Source: Babylonia areolata (lineage: Eukaryota > Mollusca > Gastropoda > Neogastropoda > Buccinidae). From it: a DNA stretch of 64,000 bases. A model generated the notes under the pieces. The model did not search any database. It saw nothing but the letters and a program-made list of their open reading frames with translations, and was not told the DNA's origin. Of the stretch, positions 24,701-39,114 are shown piece after piece. The DNA lies in NCBI RefSeq assembly GCF_041734735.1, contig NC_134891.1, positions 12,703,069 to 12,767,068 on the forward strand, read 5' to 3'. The position numbers and the translations under genes are program-made. Within the stretch, counting starts at the first letter, position 1. Each line of letters starts with the position of its first letter.

Positions 24701-24982
24701 CAATCGTATACCACTGGGATCAAAAAAGGACCCTCAGATTGAAAGCCCAGTGCTCTAACCACACATCTCCAACAGCTTGGATTCCTTGCAACACATGTCA
24801 CATCTCTTCAAAAGTATTTTTTGTGTTGGTTTTTGATAGTGAAAAACATAACTCTGCGTTTGCCTTATTTTTATGTAGCTGACATCTGTTCTTAGGTGGA
24901 TGCAGGTAATCTTCTCACCTTTCCCTGTTCCTGCTTTCTCCTTCCCCTCCTTTACCCATTATGCTGAGCTGTGTGTGTGTGT

Positions 24983-25014
<32 letters not shown>

Positions 25015-25021
25015 CCATTGT

Positions 25022-25068
<47 letters not shown>

Positions 25069-27043
25069 ATTCTTACCACAATTCCTACATCCTCACTCAC
25101 ACCTGTCCATCAATACATTTTTCTTTTGTGGCCATTGTACATGGATATTTGCAAATGGACATGAAACCAAAAAGGTATCATTGAAACAGTCGTGGAAATA
25201 AACAAGGTGTACAATGACTTTTCTTTTACTGAAAATAGATAAATAAACCATTAATAAGGATAAGGCTTTGTTTACATACAAACAAACACTGTCAGCACTA
25301 ACTCAACTACCTTACACCCATCCTTTCAAACATGCAGGCGTATGCAGTCTTACACTTTCAGCCCCTCAATCCCCACCCCCCACCCCCCAACTCCCTGCAC
25401 CCCTAACCCCCAATGTTTTGTTTTGTTTTTGTTTTTCATCCAGTATCACTGTCAGTGAAAAGATGTAAAACTGAAGAACAACAACCCTCACACTCCAGCA
25501 GAGGTCTGAGAGAGAGGGAGGATACATCCATGTCTGTGTTTCAGTGAGACCCGGTCGGCATGGCACCCAGAGTACGCAGCCTACATGGTGGAGGGTACGC
25601 CAGGAAAGCCGTACGGAGGACTGATGGCTCACTTCAACCTGGTGGAGGCGAACATGCGCCGCAGGTAATGGACCCATCTTGCACTGTGTACCCCATCAGT
25701 ACAGATGCACTGGGAGAGGTACTGCTCTCTGATTGTTTTTTCATCACTCCACCCAGGTGTGAATGGGTACCTGACATCAGCTGAGAAAGGTATACCTGGT
25801 GGAAGGAGAGAATTGAGCCTCACCTTCCCATGCCTGGTACTCCACACAGTGAATGTGAATTCACTGTCTCTACTGCCATGAAAGGCTGTGGGACTTTCTT
25901 CTTAACCGTTTCTTCAAGTGGGATGCTTTTGGACTTTAATCTTGATTTATTTTCTTTTAAAAGTGGGTTATTTACGTTTTCAGAATGTGACCTCCTCTTT
26001 CACGGCTAGGACAGGTGTGTTCTGAACACTGCTTTAACACAGCTAAGCTGTTGCTATGTTATGTTCGTGTAAAGTGTCAGCTGTGTTTGAAAACTGTGCT
26101 TGTGTGGCACTTTGGTTTTTGTTTTGATATGGTGATACATTGGGGTGCTTTGTTCCATACACCACGCTCACTGTTATCATGTAATAATGATGTGGGAGAT
26201 AATTATGTTTGAAGCAAATTGGTTATACAGCACAGATAATGTCATCCTACAGTAATACAAGGTTGTTATATTTCAAATGTGGAACTTGTGTATGGCTTAA
26301 CTGGGGAATTATAGCACATCAGTCATCCATGTATTTGTTTAGTGTTTGCTCTTTGATGTCAGTAACATATATCTAAAAGTACTGACTAATAATGGACCAA
26401 CTGCCATTTCCAAGATCATCTAATATATGGAATTTTTATGTATGTGTTTATGTTTGTGTGGGTGAGAGAGAGAGAGAATTCAAATGCTTTTAACTTGAAT
26501 GTTTTATTGGGGGTAAAAGGATAAGCAACAATCTTCCTTTCACTGTGCCCTCAAAATGGCAAATAATGATAATGATTAAAAAATTTTAAAAAATGAAGAA
26601 GGAGGAGAGGCAAAAGACAACAATGATAGAAAAAAAGAAAGGAAGAATGAAAGAAAAAAAACAACAAACACACCAGCAACTTGATGAAATTATAATCCTT
26701 ACTTAAAAGGTTGAGATACAAATCCATTTATCATTTCAAAAGAACAATTTAAGCTAAAATATATCGATATATGTTTATCTAAGCAAAAGTTATCAACTTA
26801 CTGAATGGAACTAATGTCTTAAAAAAAAAAACAATAAAAAATAAAAAGCAAAACCAAGATAGATAGATATATCAATTGCATAGAAAGGGGAACTAAAAAA
26901 GTACAGAAAAAGTAAAACAAATTCATACATAATCATGCACTTTTGATGATGAGGGAGAGAGAGGAGGGGATGGGGCAGGGAGACAGAAGGTGGAGGATGA
27001 AAGAAAGGGATCAGGTGGGAGGGAACAGGGAGGACATGGATAA

Positions 27044-27108
<65 letters not shown>

Positions 27109-28927
27109 CAGACAATAAGAGAGAGAGAGAAGCAGACAGAATAAGAGAGAGAGAGGCAGACAGACAGAATAAGAGAGAGAGAGAGAGGCAGACAGAATAA
27201 GAGAGAGAGAGAGAGAGGCAGACAGAATAAGAGAGAAAGAGAGTAGTCCATTTCTGGATGAAATCTCTGCCTCTCACTCTCTTTCTCTCCAGTCTTCTTG
27301 GTATCAACCTCTTCAGTGCTGGCAATGATTTGACTTGAGTTTCCTATTTGCCAGGCAGTTTTGGGTTGCAGAGGGAAATAATTATTTTTAACAAAAAATT
27401 CTTGCATGCAAACTACTGCACGGAAGTATACAAAACCCATACTTTTCTGGAAGGAAAATAAACAGGCTATCAAATTCAAGTCAGAAGTTCATTTAATGCA
27501 ATGATTGTATTATATATAACATATATATATAACATACATGTCCTTCAGTAGCAACTCCTGCATGTGCCATGGCCACTCAGTTCATGCTCACTTTCAGACA
27601 GTCTCAAAGAGGTTAACAGGACCCAGTTGGCCTACACTGCAAGGGGGAGGGTGGGGAGCACTGTTAATAATTTTTGCCTGCAGATGACAGCTGTTTGGTC
27701 AATGTGGGCATGCTTTTTTTTAAAACCTGCTGTACACATTTATGACTCACACAAAACTGTTCACCCACCTTCATCACTCTGTCTCTCCCTTCATGCCCTG
27801 AATAAGTGGATGATTCTAACTTTCAGTCATGTCAAGATAACCACCCGACATGATTTGCTACACCTAGCACTCAGTTCAAGGTTGTCAGTGACTTGTAAAG
27901 CCGCAGCAACATCTTGGATGGCAAAACACTGTTGTTTCAAGCCACTAAGGTAAGGTTGTGGTTTGTTGTCTGCCATTTTGAAAGCTTTGCAAGGAGGGTA
28001 TCGACAAAAACATCCAGACATTATCACACAGAGCGTGACTGGCTGTTGCTTTTCACAGATGATTGAAGTACTGTAGACATATCAAGGTTTCTGACTGGTG
28101 GCTATTGGGACACATCAATTTTGAAATAGAATTGTGAAAAATCCTGAAATGATGCTGATGTATGTATATATACATCACGAGGCAAATACACACAGACATG
28201 CAAAGACACACAGACATAACCAATGTGTGACATTTTGTGTTCCAGGAGAAAGGAGATAGAGCGTGTTCTGCAGGAAGATGAAGCACCTCTTTCTCTCACT
28301 GTCTTTCCAAGGTATGCAGTTGCAGGCTTCTTCTTCCTCTGTTGTCATGAACAGTAACCTCAGCATTCACTCATTCATTCACATGTACAAGTGGGTGTTT
28401 TACTTGCATGACTATTTTTTTTTTTTTTATAAACACTATACAAAACAACAAGGATTTGTATTTGTATTTGTTTTTGTTTTTTTAATCACAACAGATTTCT
28501 CTGTGTGAAATTCGGGCTGCTCACCCCAGGGAGAGCGTGTCGCTGCACTACAGCGCCACCCAATTTTTTTTTCCTGCATGCAGTAGTAGTTGTTTTTTCT
28601 ATCGAAGTGGATTTTTCTACAGAATTTTGCCAGGACCAACCCTTTTGTTGCTGTGGGTTCTTTTACGTGCGCTAAGTGCATGCTGCACACGGGACCTCGG
28701 TTTATCATCTCATCTGAATGACTAGAGTCCAGACCACCACTCAAGGTCTAGTGGAGGGGGAGAAAATATTTGCGGCTGAGCTGCGATGCGAACCAGCGTG
28801 CTCAGATTCTCTCGCTTCCTAGGCGGACGCGTTAACCTCTAGGCCATCGCTCCAGGTGTAGAGTAGATTTTAAAGACATAGAAAAACAACAACCAAAATA
28901 GTTGTCCTTTGTAAGGGTTGAGTCTGA

Positions 28928-28985
<58 letters not shown>

Positions 28986-31900
28986 AAAACAGGTAAAAAA
29001 GGTACATTCATAAGAACATACATAAACAGACTGACAGACAGGCTTACAGACAAGCAACTAGGTTGTACATTGGTTGGTTATATATATTCATGAAGTGTTG
29101 TCATTCATTTCTTATGTTCTTATAGAAGCTGTCATGAGTATTTTTACCCCACCATGCAGGCAGCCATATTTGGTTTTTCAGAGATGTGCATGCTTGGTAT
29201 GTTCTTGTTTCCATCACCCACCAAACACTGGATTACATGATCTTTAATATTTTGCATTTGATCTTTTGGATGTGTATATTATATGCACATGACATGAGGG
29301 TTCAAACACCAACACATCTGCACATCTGTTGACCCAGAAGATCAGAAAAATCTTTACCTAACTCACCAGGCATTCGACAAGGTCTGCCACTCCCTCCTGC
29401 TCCACAAGACCCATTCCATGGGCATCACAGGAAAAATACACACCTGGATAAAGAACTTCCTCTTGGATAGACAGCATTCAGTTGTGGTGGATGGAGCTAC
29501 TTCCAGTCCTGTTACTGTGGAGTCTGGAGTTCCCCAAGGCTGTGTTCTTGGGCCTAGCCTATTCTTACTCAACATCAACGACATGCCGACTGGACTGTCC
29601 TCACTGCTCGTCTCTTTGCTGATGATGCTCTGTGTCACAAAACTGTCTCCTCCACTAGCGACCAGCAAGCCCTCTAGAAGGATCTCGACCGCCTCGCAGA
29701 GTGGGAGCAGAAGTGGCTCATGAGCTTTCATCCAGACAAATGTCAGACATTGCGAGTGAGCTGGAAGAGGAACACCCTACCTACAAACTACACTCTCAGA
29801 ACCATCACTTCTGACCTCATCTGGAGCCTCACACATCTCCAATGTCTCCAACTGGACTCTTGGCCTCCTGAGACCTGAAGGTAGGATCCCAGCACATCAA
29901 GCAGCAAGCCTACCAATCACTTGTCCACCCAACCCTTGAATATGCCAGCTCTGTGTGGGATCCCTACATAGAGAAGGACATCAAGAAACTGGAAATGATC
30001 CAGCACCGAGCTGCCTGCTGGGTCACCCATCGACATCGGAAAACCTCCAGTGTACAAGACATGCTGGAGACCCTTCAGTGGTCCCCCCTCACAGAGCGAA
30101 GGAGAAGGGTGCGGCTGATGAACTTTTATAAATTCCACAATGGAAGCCTCATTATCAACACGTGCCACAAACCTTCCCAGAACCCCTCTGCACCCAAAGG
30201 AACCTGACGCTCACATCCAGCAACATATCATCCTCCCAACTGCAGGACTCTATACAGACAGAAGTCCTTCTTCTCCAGGACAATATCCGATTGGAGCAGC
30301 CTTCCTGCTGAGGATGCCCTTAGCCCCACCCTGGAAGGCTTCAAGCTCCAAATCTGATTCCCTCCCCCCCCCTCCACCTCAACCCCCAACCCCCACCCAT
30401 CCCCATCCTTCCAGCACCTCCGGACCCAGCAAACTGTAGCACAAGTGACTTCAGACAACAGGCAACCCCCCCATATAATCTACAGAATCTTTACAATGAT
30501 GAAGGCGGTAGAGAAGGGAAAGAAGAAGAAGATGATGCTCTGACCAGGATTCAAACATAGGATTCTCTGCTTGAAAGTCTGTCACATCAGCAGTCTGAAT
30601 TACTTCAGTCCTACCAAAGCTTTCTCTTTCAGTCATTTCCATCTCCATAGTAGCTTCAGGCTGCTGAAGTGTATGAGTGAAACTGAAAAAAAAAGTGCTG
30701 AATGGCAGAAAAATGGAACATTTCAGTTGGTGTTTTTACTCTGGTCTTGTCCATTCTGGAAAGTGCTGTTGATATTGAATAGAGTGGATTAGGCATGGGG
30801 AATCAGTGTGCCATTCACTGTGACTGACTGTGTAGGCTGGGCATGAGGAATCTGTGTGCCATTCACTGTGGCTTTGTAGACTGGGCATGGGGAATCTGTG
30901 TGCCATTCACTATGACTGTAGACTGGGCAGGGGGAATCGTGTGCCATTCACTGTGACTTTGTAGACTGGGCATGGGGAATCTGTGTGCCATTCACTATGA
31001 CTGTAGACTGGGCAGGGGGAATCTGTGTGCCATTCACTGTGACTGTGACTGTAGGCTGGGCAGGGGGAATCGTGTGCCATTCACTGTGACTGTGACTGTA
31101 GGCTGGGCAGGGGGAATCGTGTGCCATTCACTGTGACTGTGACTGTAGGCTGGGCAGGGGGAATCTGTGTGCCATTCACTGTGACTGTAGGCTGGGCAGG
31201 GGGAATCGTGTGCCATTCACTGTGACTGTGACTGTAGGCTGGGCAGGGGGAATCGTGTGCCATTCACTGTGACTGTAGACTAGGCAGGGGAAATTGTGTG
31301 CCATTCACTGTGACTGTAGACTAGGCAGGGGAAATTGTGTGCCATTCACTGTGACTGTGACTGTAGGCTGGGCAGGGGGAATCGTGTGCCATTCACTGTG
31401 ACTGTGACTGTAGGCTGGGCAGGGGGAATCTGTGTGCCATTCACTGTGACTGTGACTGTAGGCTGGACAGGGGGAATCGTGTGCCATTCACTGTGACTGT
31501 GACTGTAGGCTGGGCAGGGGGAATCGTGTGCCATTCACTGTGACTGTGACTGTAGGCTGGGCAGGGGGAATCGTGTGCCATTCACTGTGACTGTAGACTA
31601 GGCAGGGGAAATTGTGTGCCATTCACTGTGACCGAGTAGACAGGGTATGTGGAATCTGTGTGCCATTCATTGTGACTGTGTAGACAGGGCATGTGGAATC
31701 TGTGTGCCATTCATTGTGACTGTGTAGACAGGGCATGTGGAATCTGTGTGCCATTCACTGTGACTGTGTAGGCTAGGTGTGGGGAATCTGTGTGCCATTC
31801 ACTGTGACTGTAGACTGGGCAGGGGAAATCTGTGTGCCATTCATTGTGACCATGTAGACAGGGCATGTGGAATCTGTGTGCCATTCACTGTGACTGTGTA

Positions 31901-34900
31901 GGCTAGGTGTGGGGAATCTGTGTGCCATTCAGTGTGACTGTAGACTGGGCACGGGGAATCTGTGTGCCATTCACTGTGACTGTAGACTGGGCAGGGGGAA
32001 TCTGTATGCCATTCAGTGTGACTGTAGACTGGGCATGGGGAATCTTTGTGCCATTCACTGTGACTGTGTAGACTGGACAGGGGGAATCTGTTTGCCATTC
32101 AAAGTGACTGTGTAGACTGGGCATGGGGAATCTGTCTGCCATTCAAAGTGACTGTGTAGACTGTGCGTGGGGAATCTGTATGCCATCCACTGTGAGTGTG
32201 ACTGTGTAGACTGGGCAGGGGGAATCTGTGTGCCATTCACTGTGACTGTGTAGACTGGGCATGGGGAATCTTGTGTGCCATTTAAAGTGACTGTAGACTG
32301 GGCAGGGGGAATCTGTGTGCCATTCACTGTGACTGTGTAGACTGGGCATGGGGAATCTTGTGTGCCATTCAAAGTGACTGTAGACTGGGCATGGGGAATC
32401 TTGTGTGCCATTCAAAGTGACTGTAGACTGGGCAGGGGGAATCTGTGTGCCATTCACTGTGACTGTAGACTGGGCATGGGGAATCTGTGTGCCATTCACT
32501 GTGACTGTAGACTGGGCAGGGGGAATCGTGTGCCATTCACTGTGACTGTAGACTGGGCAGGGGGAATCGTGTGCCATTCACTGTGACTGTAGACTGGGCA
32601 TGGGGAATCTGTATGCCATTCACTGTGACTGTAGACTGGGCAGGGGGAATCGTGTGCCATTCACTGTGACTGTGACTGTAGGCTGGGCATGGGGAATCTG
32701 TGTGCCATTCACTGTGACTGTGACTGTAGGCTGGGCATGGGGAATCTGTGTGCCATTCACTATGACTGTAGACTGGGTGTGGGGAATCTATGTGCCATTC
32801 AGTGTGACTGTAGACTGGGCGTGGGGAATCTGTGTGCCATTCACTGTGACTGTAGTCTGGGCGTGGGGAATCTGTGTGCCATTCAGTGTGACTGTAGACT
32901 GTACGTGGGGAATCTGTGTGCCATTCACTGACTGTGACTGTGCAGGCTGGGTGTGGGGGAGTTCACCACTCCTCCTTGCCAGCCCAACCCAGAGTCTGGG
33001 GCCTCCAAATCCATCTTTTTCCCTGATGAGGCCATCAACAACGGACATCCACGGTTCAAGTGAGTCGGTTTGTGTGCTATTCTGCCAGGACATACAGACC
33101 TCACAAAAAGTTATGGACCACTGTATGAAAGAGGTATGTTCTCGTAAAACAAAAGAAACTAAAAAAGACTGAAGTTGTACAGGCTGCAAAGGGTCTACTA
33201 CTGGCCTGTTATCAAACACACAAACATCTGTTTCCGGCACACGTGCACCATGATTAGCAGCTTGAAAATTGTGTTTGAAAACTTCATGTCTCAGCAAAAG
33301 ATTGCAAGTTATTCAGTGATTTCTGAATGATAGTTGTGGTTTTCCTTTTAGAAAATGGAAGTGCATATGCAAGAAAACACCTCTGGTTATGAATGGTGCT
33401 GATTACATTGGCTGTATATACTGTTGTTTGCCGAAAAATCAGCATTATTTCACAATGCCCTTGCCCTCCAAGAAGTAAATTGTTTTGCAAGTTGTGCATA
33501 ACTTTTTGTGAAACCTGTATTTAGTGAGCAGCTGTTGAAGGTGCCATTATCAATCATAGCTGTGTCACCAGGAAAGGCAGGCAGTGTTTCTAACAGGTGT
33601 AAGGTGCAAGCCATGTCTTTCATAAATGTTCTCATGTTATCATAATTTCCACAAAATCTGTGAAGCGAGTCTTATCTTTGTTGTTATGCATGTTTCACTC
33701 TTCCGGGAATAAGTACATATTTATTGTTGTTTTCTGGATGTAAAATTGACCTGAAAATCAGCAGTTGACCTGAAAATCAGCAAGGAAACTTTGCTGTACA
33801 GCATTTCCAGTCACAAAACCGGTAATTTGAAAAAATATAGTTGTTGAAAAATGCAGAATGAAACAATATTCTGTTTGTTCTCTTATTCTTAATATACAGT
33901 GTTTTGTTTGTTCTGTTGTTCTTAACAAATAATTTGTCAGAAAGATTAATTTTGGCCTTGTTCAGTTGATTTGGAAGAATGGATATTGAAAATTCAAAAA
34001 TATAATGTCTCAGTATGGATAATCATGAATCTGTTGAGCTATTTTCAGATGTATGTGGACAGCCTAGCAATGGTGGTTAGCTGATTCATCCTGTGCTGCC
34101 TCATATACCTGACTGTATCTGTGCCCTGCTTATATTGATTTGTTCCTCCCTATTCTGTCTCCAGAACACTGACCAGGAATATACGAGAGAGAAGGAAAGA
34201 AAAAGTGTGCATTAATGTTCCAGGTAAGAACTCTTCGAGTGTTTGCCATTAAATCCAGATAAGCTTGATGTATTGTTTATGTTGATTATTAATGTTTTTC
34301 TTCGGTTCTGAAGGCCTGAGATTTCGTGACTTATGGCATCCTTCGTACCTCAGTAAAGCAACTTATGGCATCATTCCTTTCTCAGTAAAGTAACTTATGG
34401 CATCATTCCTTTCTCAGCAAAGTAACTTATGGCATCCTTCCTTTCTCAGTAAAGTAACTTATGGCATCATTCCTTTCTCAGTAACTTATGGCATCCTTCC
34501 TTTCTCAGTAAAGTAACTTATGGCATCCTTCCTTTCTCAGTAACTTATGGCATCCTTCCTTTCTCAGTAACTTATGGCATCCTTCCTTTCTCAGTAACTT
34601 ATGGCATCATTCCTTTCTCAGTAAAGTAACTTATGGCATCCTTCTTTCTCAGTAAAGTAACTTATGGCATCCTTCCTTTCTCAGTAACTTATAGCATCCT
34701 TCCTTTCTCAGTAAAGTAACTTATGGCATCCTTCCTTTCTCAGTAACTTATGGCATTCTTCCTTTCTCAGTAAAGTAACTTATGGCATCATTCCTTTCTC
34801 AGTAAAGCAACTTATGGCATCATTCCTTTCTCAGTAAAGTAACTTATAGCATCCTTCCTTTCTCAGTAAAGTAACTTATGGCATCATTCCTTTCTCAGTA

Positions 34901-37756
34901 AAGTAACTTATGGCATCCTTCCTTTCTCAGTAACTTATGGCATCCTTCCTTTCTCAGTAAAGTAACTTATGGCATCATTCCTTTCTCAGTAAAGTAACTT
35001 ATGGCATCCTTCCTACCTCAGTAAAGTGACTTATGGCATCTTTCCTACCTCAGTAAAGTAACTTATGGCATCCTTCCTACCTCAGTAAAGTAACTCATGG
35101 CATCATTCCTTTCTCAGTAAAGTAAATTATGGCATCATTCCTTTCTCAGTAAAGTAACTTATGGCATCCTTCCTTTCTCAGTAACTTATGGCATCATTCC
35201 TTTCTCAGTAAAGTAACTTATGGCATCCTTCCTTTCTCAGTAACTTATGGCATCATTCCTTTCTCAGTAAAGTAACTTATGGCATCCTTCCTTTCTCAGT
35301 AAAGTAACTTATGGCATCATTCCTACCTCAGTAAAGTAACTTATGGCATCATTCCTACCTCAGTAAAGTAACTTATGGCATCCTTCCTTTCTCAGTAAAG
35401 TAACTTATGGCATCCTTCCTACCTCAGTAAAGTGACTTATGGCATCTTTCCTACCTCAGTAAAGTAACTTATGGCATCATTCCTTTCTCAGTAAAGTAAC
35501 TTATGGCATCATTCCTACCTCAGTAAAGTAACTTATGGCATCCTTCCTTTCTCAGTAAAGTGACTTATGGCATCCTTCCTTTCTCAGTAAAGTTAACTTA
35601 CGGCATCAGTCTCTTCCTCAGTAAAGTACCTTTTGGCATCCTTCCTTTCTCAGTAAAGTGACGTATGGCATCCTTCCTACCTCAGTAAAGTGACTTATGG
35701 CATCCTTCCTACCTCAGTAAGGTAACTTATGGCATCATTCCTACCTCAGTAAGGTAACTTATGGCATCCTTCCTGCCTCAGAAAGTAACTTATGGCAAAT
35801 TTCCTACCTCAGTAAGGTAACTTATGGCATCCTTCCTACCTCAGTAAAGTAACTTATGGCATCCTTCCTACCTCAGTAAAATGACTTATGGCACCCTTCG
35901 CACCTCAGTAAAGTAACTTATGGCATCATTCCTTTCTCAGTAAAGTAACTTATGGCATCCTTCCTACCTCATAAAGTAACTTATGGCATCCTCCCTACCT
36001 CAGTAAAGAGACTTATGGCATCCTTCCTACCTCAGTAAAGTAACTTATGGCATCCTTCTACCTCAGTAAAGTGACTTATGGCACCCTTCGTACCTCAGTA
36101 AAGTAACTTATGGCATCCTTCCTACCTGAGTAAAGTAACTTATGGCATCCTCCCTACCTCAGTAAAGTGACTTATGGCATCCTCCCTACCTCAGTAAAGT
36201 AACTTATTGCATCCTTTCAGTAAAGTAACTTATGGCATCCTTCCTACCTCAGTAAAGTGACTTATGGCATCCTTCCTACCTCAGTAAAGTAAATTATTGC
36301 ATCCTTTCAGTAAAGTAACTTGTGGCATCCTTCCTACCTCAGTAAAGTGACTTATGGCATCCTTCCTTTCCCAGTAAAGTAACTTATGGCATCCTTCCTA
36401 CCTCAGTAAAGTGACTTATGGCATCCTTCCTACCTCAGTAAAGTAACTTATTGCATCATTCCTACCTCAGTAAAGTAACTTATGGCATCATTCCTACCTC
36501 AGTAAAGTAACTTATGGCATCATTCCTTTCTCAGTAAAGTGACTTATGGCATCCTTCCTACCTCAGTAAAGTAACTTATGGCATCCTTCCTACCTCAGTA
36601 AAGTAAGTTATGACATCCTTCCTACCTCAGTAAAGTAACTTATGGCATCATTCCTTTCTCAGTAAGGTAACTTATGGCATCCTTCCTACCTCAGTAAAAT
36701 GACTTATGGCACCCTTCGTACCTCAGTAAAGTAACTTATGACATCCTTCTTCCATAGTGAATTGACTTCTGGCATCCTAATTTCCTGGTATAATATCTTC
36801 TGGCAGAGTTTAGGTTTTGTGTCGGTCATCAGTCATTGACAAATACAATATGAAATGACCCATTGATGTGGCAGCCACTCCCCCAGTAAAGAAACTTCTC
36901 ACATCCTTCCATTCTCAGTAAAGTGACTTCTTACACCTCGACATCTCTCTCAGTGCACTGGTTACACCCTAACACCTGTACATCTCTCTTTGAAGTCTTT
37001 CATTGCACTGGTTATACTTTTACACCTTTGCATCCCTCTTTCAGTGCACTGATTACACCCTAACACCTTTACGTCCCTCTCTCAGTGTACAAGGACGTGA
37101 ACACGCCGTCCCCCTTCGTGGAGGACTTCAGCGGCCTGAGGGATGTGGGAGGTGAGGCCCAGCGGTCAGCCCTTCCAGACCACGTGTACATGGACTGTAT
37201 GGGGTTCGGCATGGGCTGCTGTTGTCTGCAGGTGACCTTTCAGGCCTGCAACATCTCTGAGGCACGTCTGCTCTACGACCAGCTGGCTCCCTTTTGCCCC
37301 ATCATGGTCAGTGGCTGTTCAATAGAATAGAATAGAATAGAACATAATGCTAATACTAACACTTATAATAATGATAATGGTGATGATGATGATGAAATGA
37401 CAATATTTCTACTACTGATACTACTACTACCGCTACTACTATTACTACTACTACTACTTATGATGATTAATGGGAGTTGTATAGCACATTTCTCTAAGTG
37501 AATTTAGACATTGCACTGGCAGTCAGCCATTCGCACACAGCCATGCCTGATAATGACTAACCACTCTCTACCACACACACACAGTCATACCTGATAATGA
37601 CTAACCACTCTCTACCACACACACACAGTCATGCCTGATAATGACTAACTACTCTCTACCACACACACACACACAGTCATGCCTGATAATGACTAACTAC
37701 TCTCTACCACACACACACACACACAGTCATGCCTGATAACGACTAACCACTCTCTA

Positions 37757-37791
<35 letters not shown>

Positions 37792-38988
37792 CATGCCTGA
37801 TAATGACTAACCACTCTCTACCACACACACACACAGCCATGCCTGATAATGACTAACCACTCTCTACCACACACACACACAGTCATGCCTGATAATGACT
37901 AACTACTCTCTACCACACACACACACACAGTCATGCCTGATAATGACTAACCACTCTCTACCGCACACACACAGTCATGCCTGATAACGACTAACCACTC
38001 TCTACCACACACACACACACACACAGAGTCATGCCTGATAATGACTAACCACTCTCTACCACACACACAGTCATGCCTGATAACGACTAACCACTCTCTA
38101 CCACACACACACACACACAGTCATGCCTGATAATGACTAGCCACTCTCTACCACACACACACACACAGTCATGCCTGATAATGACTAACCACTCTCTACC
38201 ACACACACACAGTCATACCTGATAATGACTAACCACTCTCTACCACACACACACACACACAGTCATGCCTGATAATGACTAACCACTCTCTACCACACAC
38301 ACACAGTCATGCCTGATAATGACTAACCACTCTCTACCACACACACACACACAGTCATGCCTGATAATGACTAACTACTCTCTACCACACACACACACAC
38401 ACGACACACACACTACACACACACACAGTCATGCCTGATAATGACTAACCACTCTCTACCACACACACACAGTCATGCCTGATAATGACTAACCACTCTC
38501 TACCACACACACACACAGTCATGCCTGATAATGACTAACCACTCTCTACCACACACACACACACAGTCATGCCTGATAATGACTAACTACTCTCTACCAC
38601 ACACACACACACACAGTCATGCCTGATAATGACTAACCACTCTCTACCACACACACACACACAGTCATGCCTGATAATGACTAACCACTCTCTACCACAC
38701 ACACACAGTCATACCTGATAATGACTAACCACTCTCTACCACACACACACACAAGCTCCCATAAGCTGAAAACAGCTCAAATAAATGTGGAGAAAAAAAA
38801 ATCACATATTTAGAACAAGGTATGTTGTATTACCAAGTGTACTGGAGCCACAAAGGAGTATATTGGGGGATGTGGGTGGGGGGGGGGGAGATACAATGAA
38901 GTTTAAAGATCGATTGGTATTCATATTCAAGCACAAATGCTGTAGGAATTTAGGTATGTATGCATATACATAATAATGCTTATGCATG

Positions 38989-39048
<60 letters not shown>

Positions 39049-39064
39049 TGCCCACACACAACAA

Positions 39065-39114
<50 letters not shown>

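Larger units (their letters stand above)
12609..25544 (+). other. GCLC intron 2 (about 12.9 kb)
   Basis: The largest intron. In order: CA microsatellites (12700-12930), SINE A (13540-13935), a 48-bp minisatellite (14256-14738), the amplified SINE head array and its body (14770-16760), tandem duplications (17149-17940), nested LINEs (17920-21600), (TG)n (21744-21771), an ACTAC run (22142-22175), a 43-bp duplication (22352-22437), piggyBac relics (22440-23210 and 23988-24306), a SINE A fragment (24595-24775) and (TG)n (24970-25066). It ends with acceptor GTGTTTCAG. Confidence 0.8.
28312..32945 (+). other. GCLC intron 4
   Basis: Contains SINE B (28480-28853), (CA)n (28938-28981), a SINE A fragment (29135-29365), a LINE RT fragment (29368-30440) and then a minisatellite (30790-32945) that runs straight into the exon 5 acceptor. 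Confidence 0.8.

Noticed and set aside
31034-32931. Numerous frames with [14 protein letters not shown] or [14 protein letters not shown] repeats
   Set aside because: Repeat translations of the intron 4 minisatellite on either strand.
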